Below are positions 21,735-32,773 of a stretch of DNA of 64,000 nucleotides, in pieces. Position 1 is the stretch's first letter; each line of letters starts with the position of its first letter. The notes under the pieces are model-generated. The model was not told the DNA's origin, made no database searches, and was given only the letters and a program-made list of their open reading frames with translations. The position numbers were made by a program, and so were the translations under genes. Where the stretch lies: positions 11,400,409 to 11,464,408 of the forward strand of contig OY987250.1 of the NCBI GenBank assembly GCA_963920765.1, read 5' to 3'. This DNA comes from Ulota crispa. Its lineage: Eukaryota > Streptophyta > Bryopsida > Orthotrichales > Orthotrichaceae.

Positions 21735-24493
21735 CTAAAAGAAAATACACTCAGACCATATGATTCCAAAACGCTCTCTTTTACTGACACACATGTCGTG
21801 TCAGTATTGGCAAGCTTGATTTGGCGTAATTTATGGAGCATAATATAGAACCAATGTATTTTTAACAAATATCAATACAACACTTTGGGGATGCAATAAA
21901 AAATCCTTTGAAGCAAAAAGTCCCTTTAGTTTCAAAATAATCTCATATGCAACAATTTTATGTTAAATCTAGCAATACCCACTGTTCAACACTCCAACAG
22001 TCCAAGTACTGTCCAACTAATACCAGTTCTAAATTCAGTACAAATTGTAAAAATATTGCTATTAATTTTCTCATGCAGCTTTTGAAGTTTTAGAAATGAA
22101 AAACCATCATAAAGAAAAAAATCTAACAAAATATTTTTAGGTTTTGAATTATCATTAGAATGTCGTTGCGTAGTCAAAAAAATATATATGATAGTAGAAA
22201 ATTGCATGATTAAAGGAATCGTTTTGCAGATCTCTGCAATAGAAAATTTAATTATTTTTAAAATTCCTCTGACAATAGATATAGGTCCAATAGGAAATCT
22301 GTTCCTTAAAATTAAACTTATAAACTCAAAAGCAGTACCACGAATTAGTTCTCAAAATTCTAAATATGAATTGCTTGACTTGATTTTTTTTTGAACACTC
22401 ACATTCGAAAAGCTTAAAATAATTGAAAGAATGATAACATAGTTCCATTGATTTGCGTTGTAAAATTTATCTCAATTGAACATGAATCCCAAACTTCACT
22501 CACAAAAGGTACATGATAGGTAACAATCAAAGTAATAAATACTCTACAAGTGTTCTTTTGCAATAACCTTAGCTAGGTTTTCACCTTATTTATAAAAGAA
22601 AAAGAAAAATGCTTAACTTCTAACTTGTTCTAAAGTGTAATAATACTGCGGTTTTATGAATTCTACCAAAGTATAGTTAGTCGACTATAGTTTGAGTAAA
22701 TTTAGAAAATTTCAATTCTAAGCTAATTTGACTTACGTAAACTTCTAAGTAACTTAAACCTCATAATTTCAAGAAGTTGGTGTTTGTATTGAAGGTTTCT
22801 GAATTTTAAAATAAATTACTATTTTTTAAAACTCATGTATCTTTTTAGTATCATTTTTTTGATTAATTTTGTATCTTTGAGTAACTTGAGTCAAGGACTT
22901 AGAACATACATCTATACATTTATACTATAAAGCGCAGGTTGTCCGTCTATCTATAATTCTCTAAACACCACAAGTTTTATTAGAGACGGGGAAGGTAGAG
23001 GATTTTTTTATTTTTTATTTTTTATTTTTTATTTTTTTATTTTTTATTTATTTTAAAGTTCCGTCTTTTATAATTTTGAAATTCTCTATTATAAAGTATT
23101 ACATGTCAAGCATTGGGTATCTATGTGTCACCCAAAATTTGAAATATGAGGGAGAAAAAAGGCACAGCAAGGGAGGATGAAAAGGCAAAAAAACCATAAA
23201 TTAAGAGGGACACAACTCAAAGCGCCTGCAAGGAGTACTTGTATATCATAAAATGTATCTTATAGGAAAACACACATAACATTCAGTAGCCTGAAGAGAG
23301 GCTGCCTTTCCTCTCTTCAAGTATCATCCACAAATTTCATACTTGACTAAAAAAATAAAAAATAAAAAAAAATCCTGACATGGCTGGCCCCCCACATCGA
23401 AGTATGTGCACTAAAGTGAGCCTCTCTTTCATAAACTCCATGACAAATTTAGCCAAATGTTCCCATAGCTAAAGAAGGGTGTGAAATATTCCACACTATT
23501 CTCTTGGAGAGAGGACAACCTTTACTAGTGCTACTAAATGTTATGCACAAGTTTAAAAAGAGTCTCTTGCATAAACCAAATTAGGAATGTATTGGAATTT
23601 GTTTGAAAAGGTGCTATTAGAAAGACATTTTGTTTCTCAAAAGGCATATTGAGAAGTGAAAAGACATGACAAAGTGCCAAACCAAACATACCATTATACT
23701 TATAGAAAGGTGGCACAACAAAGAAGGTTGTAGAGCTTGGGTTAAAAATTCCCCTATGGTTGCTCAAAAACTGGTTCTTTATATGAGACCCCACTCCAAC
23801 TTAAAGTCTGTTACTAGAATTCAAGATTCCACGCAATTGAATACTTCATGATTTTTATAAAAAAAGTAATCATGTAGATCAATCGAGTAAATATTTTCAA
23901 TTCTGTACAAATGTCTTCAAATGATAAACCACCTAAAGTAGTTACAAAGAAATTTTATACAAAACTATTTAACAAATTGTTCTCTAAAACAACAGTTTCA
24001 AAATCTAAAGTTTCTGAAATACCAATTGAACCAAACACGGTAAATAAACTTACACCCTGCCATTAGAATACAATAATTGTGTATTGTTATAAAAGGAACT
24101 TACTTTGGATGGTTTCATTGTTCTTTGAGTTATTTTAAGATAACAAAAACATATCTAAGAAAAATCGTTGATTGTACATGGCATATGACACAAGGCAAAG
24201 GATACATCTTTTGATAGTTGTTGTTTTCTAATTTAGTTTGACTAATTTTAAGTACTTGATGTGCATTCAATTATTGTTTAGTCATGTTTCGTTTGTAAGA
24301 ATCCGTTTCTAATCATTAAAAATCTCTAAGCACATGAAATTGCAAGAACTCATTTTTGACAATTGAGAGTTCTAAGCACATGGAATTTCAAGAACTTGAT
24401 TTTGATGTTTCAAAAATTCTTAGCAAATTTTACAAGTTGGATTGATTAAAAAATTTAATGTAGCTCATGTTGTGGTAACAAAAAATATTCACT
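21735..24493. repeat. AT-rich region without supported genes
   Basis: The region contains a low-complexity TTTTTTA tract at about 22996-23054 and a hairpin with 10-base arms TGAAGAGAGG / CCTCTCTTCA at 23292-23319. Short reading frames lack any recognisable product or splice structure. Confidence 0.5.
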
Positions 24494-24679
24494 ATGAGAT
24501 TCTTTGGCATTGGTGGAAAGCCCGGAGAAAGTAGCTCATTTTTTGAGTCCGGAGATGACGATGGTGATGATGATGATGCTCTAAAGCAATTACGTAGACA
24601 TTTGGCTGTGCTTGCTCTTTGGGTGGCAGCCGTTAGATCTGCACCTTACTTCATTAGTATGTGGGAAAAACATGGGTAA
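24494..24679 (+). CDS. TOM6: TOM6-like small subunit of the mitochondrial outer-membrane translocase
   Basis: Single exon of 61 codons plus stop. Plant TOM6 is a tail-anchored small subunit of the TOM complex, the entry gate for precursor proteins in the mitochondrial outer membrane. The C-terminal half contains DALKQLRRHLAVLALWVAAV followed by RSAPY. This reproduces the plant TOM6 pattern of ALKQL-R-H, a hydrophobic span with WV, then R-x-x-PY. The predicted membrane span is about residues 36-57. The N-terminus is atypical: glycine-rich, then an acidic run (DDDGDDDD, residues 21-28). Length is slightly above the usual 50-55 residues. The TAA stop overlaps a GGGTAAGC string that could instead be a splice donor, so a short 3' exon is possible. 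It stands alone in AT-rich sequence. Confidence 0.72.
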   Translation: MRFFGIGGKPGESSSFFESGDDDGDDDDALKQLRRHLAVLALWVAAVRSAPYFISMWEKHG

Positions 24680-26343
24680 GCCAAATTTAAGAAATCACCT
24701 TACTTAATTTGAACATTTTGAATAATAATTAAATCAACTTAACCTTTATAGTTTAGAACATCTCATGAAATGAGTGAAAATATTTTGAAAGATATAATAT
24801 TTTGGAGTATTGGAATAAATTTCATTGTGATACACTTTTGCCTTCTTTGAATTTATAATTATAAATCTTGCTAGAAAAACAAAGGTAATTTTAGTAATGC
24901 AGTGTTTGATGTGTAAGTAACATGTATATATTATGCTTCTTTTATCATTATTAAAGATTGCAACTAACATTAAACTGTTCGAATGAATAGGTAATCACTT
25001 AAGGCAATAAGTCAATTATCAAAATTGAAGCGCACACACATCAACTGTGAAGCTAAAAATGATAATGAACTTTATTTTGGAGGACTTTTCATTTTAATAT
25101 TGCAATTGCTTGAAAAGACAAGCACTTTTTTGGGATACATTGCAACAAAGTAGATAATATCAAAAAACAATTGTCGATTTACTTCTTCCCATTACTTGTG
25201 ACTTACACTTAGTTTCGAGCTTAGTTTATATTGCATATTTTATGCATACATTAGCCTGCAAATTTTGTTAAAATTGAAATATTTATTTCAATTGTCATAT
25301 TCGTAGAGTAATCCATTCTATGATTTTGATTTTTACAATTATGAAAAGACCAAATCTTTTACGGTACAATAAGTTGGCCAATGAGCTCTTTGAAACCAAA
25401 TGCAAAGTTATTGTTTTGGTGACAACTTCCATTTCTAATTACAATTCATATAATAGTTCATTTTGTTACAAGTTATTTCCAAAGGTTATAAGTTTTTCAA
25501 TACAAAAATGATAAGGCGTGGAGTACCATTATTTAGAAGCTTTCAAAAATATCAAAAAATTTAACACCGTTTCGTAAAAAAACACATGTAATTTTTAATA
25601 TTGAGTTAAAGATCCATAAATCATATACAAGCAGATTTGGTTAATGGTATTTTTTTTTAGGCAAGAGAAATATTCTGTTTAAGAAAATTAAGCTTGTCAA
25701 TTAGATATCGTTTTTATTTTATCTTTAAGATTGTTAGTTAACATGACTTCAAGTAAAATTTATAGTAGACTATTGAAAAATTAAATGTCAAGGATTGCAA
25801 ATTCAACAATAGATTTTGAATTATAGTATACAAATAGCAGATAAAGCATTTTTCCTTTGTCGATTAAATCTTTGTATCTTCTTATTGTAGAAGCTAACTA
25901 AGCAAGTGATGTCACAAAGCAAAATTAAGGCAAATAGTAATTACTTAATGTCAAATTTGCTCTTATGATACTCAGACATTTGATTTTAACTTAAACTTCA
26001 AATTTCGTTAAAAGCATGTTGATTCAAATTTTTAAGGTAATCTGAGAATTTGAAACTGATTTTTAGTGTTTTGTTAATATACCATTGTTTTAGTATCCTT
26101 CCTTAAAATTATTTCTTCAATTTGAAAATTTTAAGAGTTACGAATCGATTGATCTTCAATATTTAAGGTGCTTTTCCCTAATATAAGCTTCACTATACGA
26201 TTAGTGTAATGTTTGAAATGTACTAGTAATTATCTGAAATTATCTTTTGATAGTCGTGAGCTTTTAAAACATATCTATACCGTGTGTGTTTTTAGTAAAG
26301 TTACAAAACCATGTATGTGTCTTTAAATTACGTTTATAGATAA
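24680..26343. other. No supported gene
   Basis: Strongly AT-rich DNA downstream of the TOM6-like gene, with no recognisable coding or repeat structure beyond short A/T runs. Confidence 0.4.
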
Positions 26344-26728
26344 AGAGAAATGCTAAAGCCACACCCTTGTGAGCATACAATTTGAGAATTTGATACTATT
26401 TTTTTGGTTCAAGTTGTCCATCATTTATTCAATCATGGTATTACCACCTCCTTGAAAGATAGAAGAACAAATACCAATTTTTGTTGAATTTTTATTACAC
26501 CTTTGATGTTTTTTTGATGTATTTTGACTTTAAGTAATTCAAAAGTCTTACATTTTAGTTTCAAATTCAAGGATCTTTAATTTTTTTGAATGTAATCTTA
26601 AAATGATAAAGGTGAAATAATTTTTTTGATCCAACTCAAAGAAATTAGCATTAAATTCTCAAATTTCATACTCAAAGCACACTTTGAGATGTGACTTAAG
26701 CAATTTTAGGTATGGCTTTAGCAATTCC
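26344..26728. mobile_element. MITE with AAATGCTAAAGCCA ends
   Basis: AGAAATGCTAAAGCCACACC at the left is mirrored by GGTATGGCTTTAGCAATTCC at the right. The ends are related to those of the 20670-21734 foldback. Confidence 0.7.
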
Positions 26729-27142
26729 CTAAACAAATCATTCTACTCCACAAAACTTTCAAGATTGAAAGAAAATTCAGTAACCAGAATTTAATTATAG
26801 GCTTACTTAATTTTAAATAACTCTTGTCATCAACTTTGGTCAGTCTCAATCTTTGAAAATAAAGCCAACAATCACTAACACAAATCGACAGCAATTTCAA
26901 GAGTGAACAATTAAAAAAGTTAACAACTCTATTGGAAAATGATCAACTAAGAAGTTAAAGTCATATAAAATGAAAATTAAACAATGTAAAAGAATTAACA
27001 TATGTGAAGAAAATATCTTTTCATGACATCTAATACTTGGTAATAAAAACTTTTATAGCAGAAAATGACAACATGTTAACAATAATAAAAGAAGTTTTTT
27101 ATTATTATTGGGCTATGCTAAACTTTACATGACAGTAGTTAG

Positions 27143-27240
27143 CCCCTAAAGGTCCAAAGTGTCCCTTGAGGGGACAAATGGATTTTGGGCATGTACCGTA
27201 CTTACACCTAAATTACTTTGTGTGATTTGTTCAACTTTCT
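27143..27240 (+). mobile_element. Isolated end of a TTAA/CCCTAAA element
   Basis: CCCCTAAAGG, then GTGTCCCTTGAGGGGACAAA and GATTTTGGGCATG, match the terminal 90-odd bases of the 9-740 and 4888-5811 elements. The flank is TTAG. No matching second end is found nearby, so this is a truncated copy. Confidence 0.65.
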
Positions 27241-27329
27241 TCAATAAATGTATGTTCATCATCATTCTATATATATTAACGCATTTTTGAAATACATACT
27301 TCCTTTCAATTTTATCCTACTTGGTGTAA

Positions 27330-28069
27330 GGGTAGTTGCAAGAAACACTTCACAATTTTGTGTTAAACACCCTTAAAATTGGTAGTACTAGGTAGTACTA
27401 TGAGCTTTTGAAATAATAAATTTTTTAAATAAAATAAAATATGGGCAATTTGTAAAGCACTTAAAATAGCATACTTGTGAAAATTCAGACCTAGAAATTT
27501 TTTATTCTAAAAGTTATGTACAAAAATAGAGGAGTAGAAATTACCAACAAAAAGTCAATTTGCTTTTTGCTTTTTAAAAAATAGTAAAAGTTCTCAAAAA
27601 ATTAAAACAAAAAATAGCCATTTTGGTCCACTATGAGGGGCATTGATTGATGCAAATAAATTTCAAGAATATTTGTTTCCAAACCCTAATGATTGTCCAA
27701 TGGATGTCCACTTTGAGGGATAGTGGAGGGCATATGATTTATGTTTTTCTAAAACCCCTCGATAAATCCATGTAATGTTCAGTGATGAACAACTTCCCAA
27801 ATTTGTGGCATCAAATTCCTTTTTTTTTGGCTCAATGCAGTATTGAAAACCCACAAAACAACCAAGGTAGACATATTGTTGGAATCCAATTAAAATTAGT
27901 GAATGATTTAAAAAAAACCCAAAAAAACATAAGAGGTCAATAACTTCAATATGAATATTCCTCTAAATTTTCACGTGAAAAGAAGTTAGTTGCAAAAGAT
28001 ACACCCCTAAAACCGCATGCCTTGCAGCAAGGGGACAGAAAGCAGGATAGGTGTTTCTTGCAACTACCC
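27330..28069. mobile_element. Element with GGGTAGTTGCAAGAAACAC ends
   Basis: The left end GGGTAGTTGCAAGAAACAC is exactly mirrored by GTGTTTCTTGCAACTACCC at the right. GTAA occurs just outside both ends (27326-27329, 28070-28073) and may be a 4-bp target duplication. The roughly 740-bp interior is non-coding. Confidence 0.75.
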
Positions 28070-29519
28070 GTAAGTGAAACACTCTACTTGTTTAAGTTGT
28101 GTAAGTGGCAACAAAAGCACCTTTCCACCAACCAATAATTAGGTTTGAGATAGCCCACATGATCTCATTGAAGTATTAACAAAATTTATTTGGTTCAAAT
28201 GCATAGTGCAAAAATTTGAAAAATTGAATAATGAAGTAGAAAATCAAAAACTGAATTATAGATATTACTACTATGGGGTCTTTTGTGTGACAAGATGTCT
28301 TTCATGAAACAATGTTTTGTTGTTGGCTCTAAATTGCAAAGGAGGAGGCTTTGCATCAAGAGGAGCTACCTTAACTCCTGAGTGCTTGCAATTGAATTGG
28401 GGAAACGAATCCAGAATGGGACCACACTCAAAAATATTGTACGCCCCAAGCTAGGAACCTAAATCAAAGAGGATTCACCACTAAAATAGCAAAAAGGTGC
28501 TTGATGTGCTCGACTAGAAATTTGCAAAACTTTTTATTGCACCATTTTATAGATAACAGTAGTCAAAGTACAGTTGACTATGTGGCAACCGGTCAATTTA
28601 TGGGGGAGGGGGGTCCGTGGCTGTGGATGCTTAAATTCATGCTTTAGAGGAGGCTTCTTTTGCTAAAATTTAGGCTTGGGGTGCGGTTTACAAGTATCTT
28701 GCTTGCTACCAAATTTGGTGACATTCTGACATCCGCAAGGTGCTTTTCTAGAGGCCCAAAGTTGCAAGGGTCTTTGCAAGGCTCACACGGCATGGTGGAC
28801 AACAAACCAAGGACAAGTACAACTCTACCCTCCACAAGGGCACAACTCTTAGTGATATAGTTGCAAAGCCCTTTTCCAATTTGAGTCCTCACTCTAGCAT
28901 GCACGCCAATTTGGATTACCTAACTTGCACAATCCGCACTTGTACAAGTGGTGAAACCCCCATTGCCCACTTTGTGGCATGAGTATACAGTAGCCTAAAC
29001 CAAGTATAATTTTTTAGACAATATACTTTTGATTTGAACCCGATTTTGTGAAAAATTTGATTTTGAGAGACAATATTTGGGGAGATGGGGTGCTCAGGGG
29101 TTAAAGAAATTTGAGAAGACACCTTACTCAAAAACCAAACTAGTGCTATAAGGGACAAAGCTTCTTGTAATATAGCATTTGTTAAGCACACAAGCTCTAT
29201 CCAAAAATGTATTTTTAGCTCCTCGCCTTGAATAGCACCAACACACTGAATTTCCAGTATGAAAAAAGTGGTGCTTTACTTTCCAACCTTGTATCGGTTC
29301 TAATTGCACAATTTCAGTCTCCTTAGGTTCTAGTAAGAGCTTTGAGACACTTCATAGTAACAATTTTGGTGATCTGAAACAGGCTAATCTTGACAAGTTT
29401 GGGCACTTTTGTTCTCATTTTACACATTCGAACATTTACTTGGTATGTTCATGCTTTTAGGCTCTTTGTCAAATGGACAAGCAACACTTATAAGGGAGAT
29501 TTTTTTATTCTACATCATC
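28070..29519. other. No supported gene
   Basis: Mixed sequence with several short open frames but no recognisable product. An isolated GCTCAGGGG end followed by TTAA (29101-29104) resembles the right end of 30423-31141; a partner was not found. Confidence 0.4.
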
Positions 29520-29767
29520 GCATTATTCATTAAATTGGGAAAAAACTTACATAGTGGGACTTTTTCTCATTTTTCATTTTAAGAGGTTTTGGGTGATTTA
29601 GAGTGAATGATTTGATGATTTCTTCAAGGTCTTACATCAATGATGAAATATCTTATAGAAATTGTCAAAAAATTCACTTCAAATCATCGTATATTCTCAC
29701 AAATGCAAAATTTAGTATTCCCAAAATATGTTTTAGGAAAGTGTTTTTCCCAATTTAATGCATGAGG
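29520..29767. mobile_element. MITE, ATATTCGTTAATTTGGG family
   Basis: GCATTATTCATTAAATTGGG at the left is mirrored by CCCAATTTAATGCATGAGG at the right. Confidence 0.7.
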
Positions 29768-30422
29768 TGTTTGATTGCTTAGAAGTTGATTGACAATTTG
29801 TACAAAGATCCAACTATACACACCAATGTGTCATAGGGAAACAACAATGCAGTAAAAAAAAAAAGTGTTTTTACTGTCTCAATTTTGAGAACTTGTGGAA
29901 TCATCACGCCATTGTTTGTTGGGATGAAGGCCACTCTCTAAATACACAGAGACTCAGAGAGGCACCCAAGAGTGAGAAAATCACTTTTTCTTGTTCATTT
30001 TTGAGAGGATAATTTAGGGCAAGGTGCCTAAATAGAAGAAAAAAATTGGCAGTTACTTTTGCACATGGATATATAGCTTTCCAAATTAAAAATTCTAAAA
30101 GCCCCTTTGTACACTTTCTACAATCATAACTTTTTCTTTATAGATCCAAATGCTCTAATATCACATCCACCTTGTCAATGTGAACATTATTATTTTTGAT
30201 TTTTTTAGAGAATATTAAATATTTGTAGAGTTGTAATTTTCTCAATGGTATTCCATGAACCCTTATTCCATAAACTTGATGTTTTAATTGAAATTTAGAT
30301 GAATGTTTTAACAGATTGGGTGTCAATCACTCTTAGCAAGAAAATGCATTCCACATATGGTTAGACGCTACGTGGGTGAAAGTGTGTAGAACTCAACCAC
30401 AAGGTGGTTGACCAAGCCTTAT

Positions 30423-31141
30423 CCCCTGAGCGCCCCCAGGTAAATTTGCAAAAGTCAGCCGTGGGTGAGCACCCCCCAGACCAAGTATCCTCCCAAACTA
30501 ATAATCAATTTGCATTGGGTTTCACCATTCAAATTTGCAAAGGGGTAAAGTCCCCACCTTTACTGAAATTTTCAGAAATTTTTAACGGTTGGATGTTGGG
30601 TTTACAATAGTCAAAGATCCGTTGACTTTGTTTGGAAGGGCAATTTTTGGGGCATACTATAGATTCAAATGTTTTTGACATGCAAAGGACATGGCCTCTT
30701 GTCCCCAAATTTTGGCAGAAGTTGCAATTTATAGTTAGTGTCCTCTCCACCAAAAATCAGATTTTTCTGACATTGGGGAGGCACTTCTTCAAGGGTGTAA
30801 ACCCGAATGGCTACAGAAGGAATCTAGGAGGGTGACCGGGAGCAAGTAAGGTGGATGACCTCCATTGTGGAGCCCGCCCTGCCTGTACAAGGCCAAGAGA
30901 ACGCCATATCACCTCCCGACCTTTTTCTCCCAATTGCTCCTCTAGTAAACCACATGGCTATCTATGCCACCCACGTTGATATACAAAATCCCAACAATCA
31001 ATCAAACCACTTTCAGACGTCACCCATGTGCTCCCAGTCAACCTCCTGGAATTTTGAAAACCGTACCCTCTAGATTTAGACCATGGTTGCAAAAAACAGG
31101 ATTTCGAGAGGCTACCTTATGGCATGCGGGGCGCTCAGGGG
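30423..31141. mobile_element. TTAA-bounded element with CCCCTGAGCGCCCC ends
   Basis: CCCCTGAGCGCCCC and GGGGCGCTCAGGGG are perfect 14-bp terminal inverted repeats. The right flank is TTAA (31142-31145) and the left flank TTAT. It is about 719 bp with no transposase. The isolated ends at 9230 and 29101 belong to the same subtype. Confidence 0.8.
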
Positions 31142-31145
31142 TTAA

Positions 31146-32387
31146 AGGTTAGTTCTTCCAGGAAAGATAGAAAAGGAAACCTCCGGACCAATTTCAGAGA
31201 AATCTTGCTCATTTGAACATTTCTCCCGGTTTCTCCAAATCAAATCAAATGAGACAACAACTGCAAGAAAAGAGTTGAAGATGAAATTAATAGGCATGAA
31301 AATAGCTGCACTTACAAAAGTGCAACGATTGCTCAAGGCAACAAATCATATGGAAGTTACTCTCTTTACTCTAGCATCGACATTTTGTCATTTGGAATTT
31401 TGGACGCAGAGCACAGTAAAAGGCACAGAAAAAAACATTCCTGTCTTTTGACATAGTCGCTCACTTTGCACTTATCTAATAGAGCATATGTTAGGAAAAC
31501 TTAGACATACAAATTTGGGGTTAAGGTAAGACAGTAGGAATTTCGCAGGATGCCTTTTACATTTCAAACTACCAAATATCCTCGTTTTCTCAAAAGACAA
31601 TGATAGCCCTGTTCTGATTGATACGTGGAGATGTAGTCTTCATGATTCCAAAGCACATTAAAGAACTTGTTGACCAAATATACAAGGGAAAAAAAATGAT
31701 TATTTTCCAGGAACAACATGTTCACTTTCTGCCACTCTTTTTCTCAAGATGTTTTTTTTAAAGTACTCAATTTCACGATCTGTCACCCTTCCGCACGTCT
31801 TTGCTCTCTCCAGTCCTGGTCCATGGTATTTGCTTTTTCCCTGAAAAGGGCAGTCCAAGCTTTTTGCTGCTCAATTGAGTGAGTGTTCGCCCTCATTGCT
31901 GCTGACATCTGGCTGGAGCCTGGAGTACCGAGCAGCTACAACGTTGCATGACCTGACAGAACACTTTCTACATAAATGGCAGGAAAAAGCAGGCACCGAT
32001 GATGAAGATGGCATACTACTAGGATGCTAAAATGGTGTGTGTCAGAATTGTCGAAATTCAAGTGCCCAGCGCATTCACGTATTCAAAATTAGGGTTGGCA
32101 TTGGTTGCAGCTAGCTCTCGGCCATGCAACCGACATAGCGTTGTGACATTAAGCTTATGACCAGAGCTCTCAGAGCTAGGAGTGCTGTGTACCCGAGCTC
32201 TTAATCAAGCAAATGCATCAAAGCTCTTTTCATTTGCACCGTAGTAGGATTAGTACAGATCTGAGGTCTTAGGTTTGGCACTAGAATTGGCGCAATCTAG
32301 TGGAATATTAGTTTAAGGATTAATATGCGCTATAACAGCTTGTGAATTGACACTATTTAGGTGGACCCAAGCTTGATGATTATGTGC
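31146..32387. other. Upstream region of the GT92 gene
   Basis: No recognisable gene. The composition becomes more balanced from about 31790 onward, as expected near a gene's 5' side, but I can mark no promoter element with confidence. Confidence 0.35.
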
Positions 32388-32545
32388 TATAACCCTCCGA
32401 GCATGTACCTGTAACCCTCCTTGCATATAATACTGCTATAACTCTCCTTACATATTAGTATATTACTATAACCTCCCTTGCATATTGCTGTAACTCTCAT
32501 TACATGTTGCTATAACTCTCACCCTCAGTGCATACTGTTGTGAGC
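32388..32545. repeat. Degenerate tandem repeat just upstream of GT92
   Basis: Units of roughly 25-30 bases built on CTATAACCCTCCTTGCATAT recur about five to six times with drift. The array ends about 230 bases before the proposed ATG at 32774. Confidence 0.75.
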
Positions 32546-32773
32546 CTTTGTGCATATTGCAAGCTGCGTGAATGCTAGCATCAGAAATCATCATACAAAT
32601 TCTCAGATTGAGAATCAATTTGGGTGAAGTCGGTTGCGTCCATGACTTGACCTGCTTATAATTTCTAATACATGATCCTTCTCCTCCAATAGTGATTTCA
32701 GCCCTGATCAGTTTGACCATAAGATTTTTTGATATATTAGTACGCATGAAATTGAAGAGAAGCACTAGATACA

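Noticed and set aside
20651..21738. Similar 73-78-codon frames on opposite strands
   Set aside because: They are the two mirrored arms of the foldback element, not duplicated genes.
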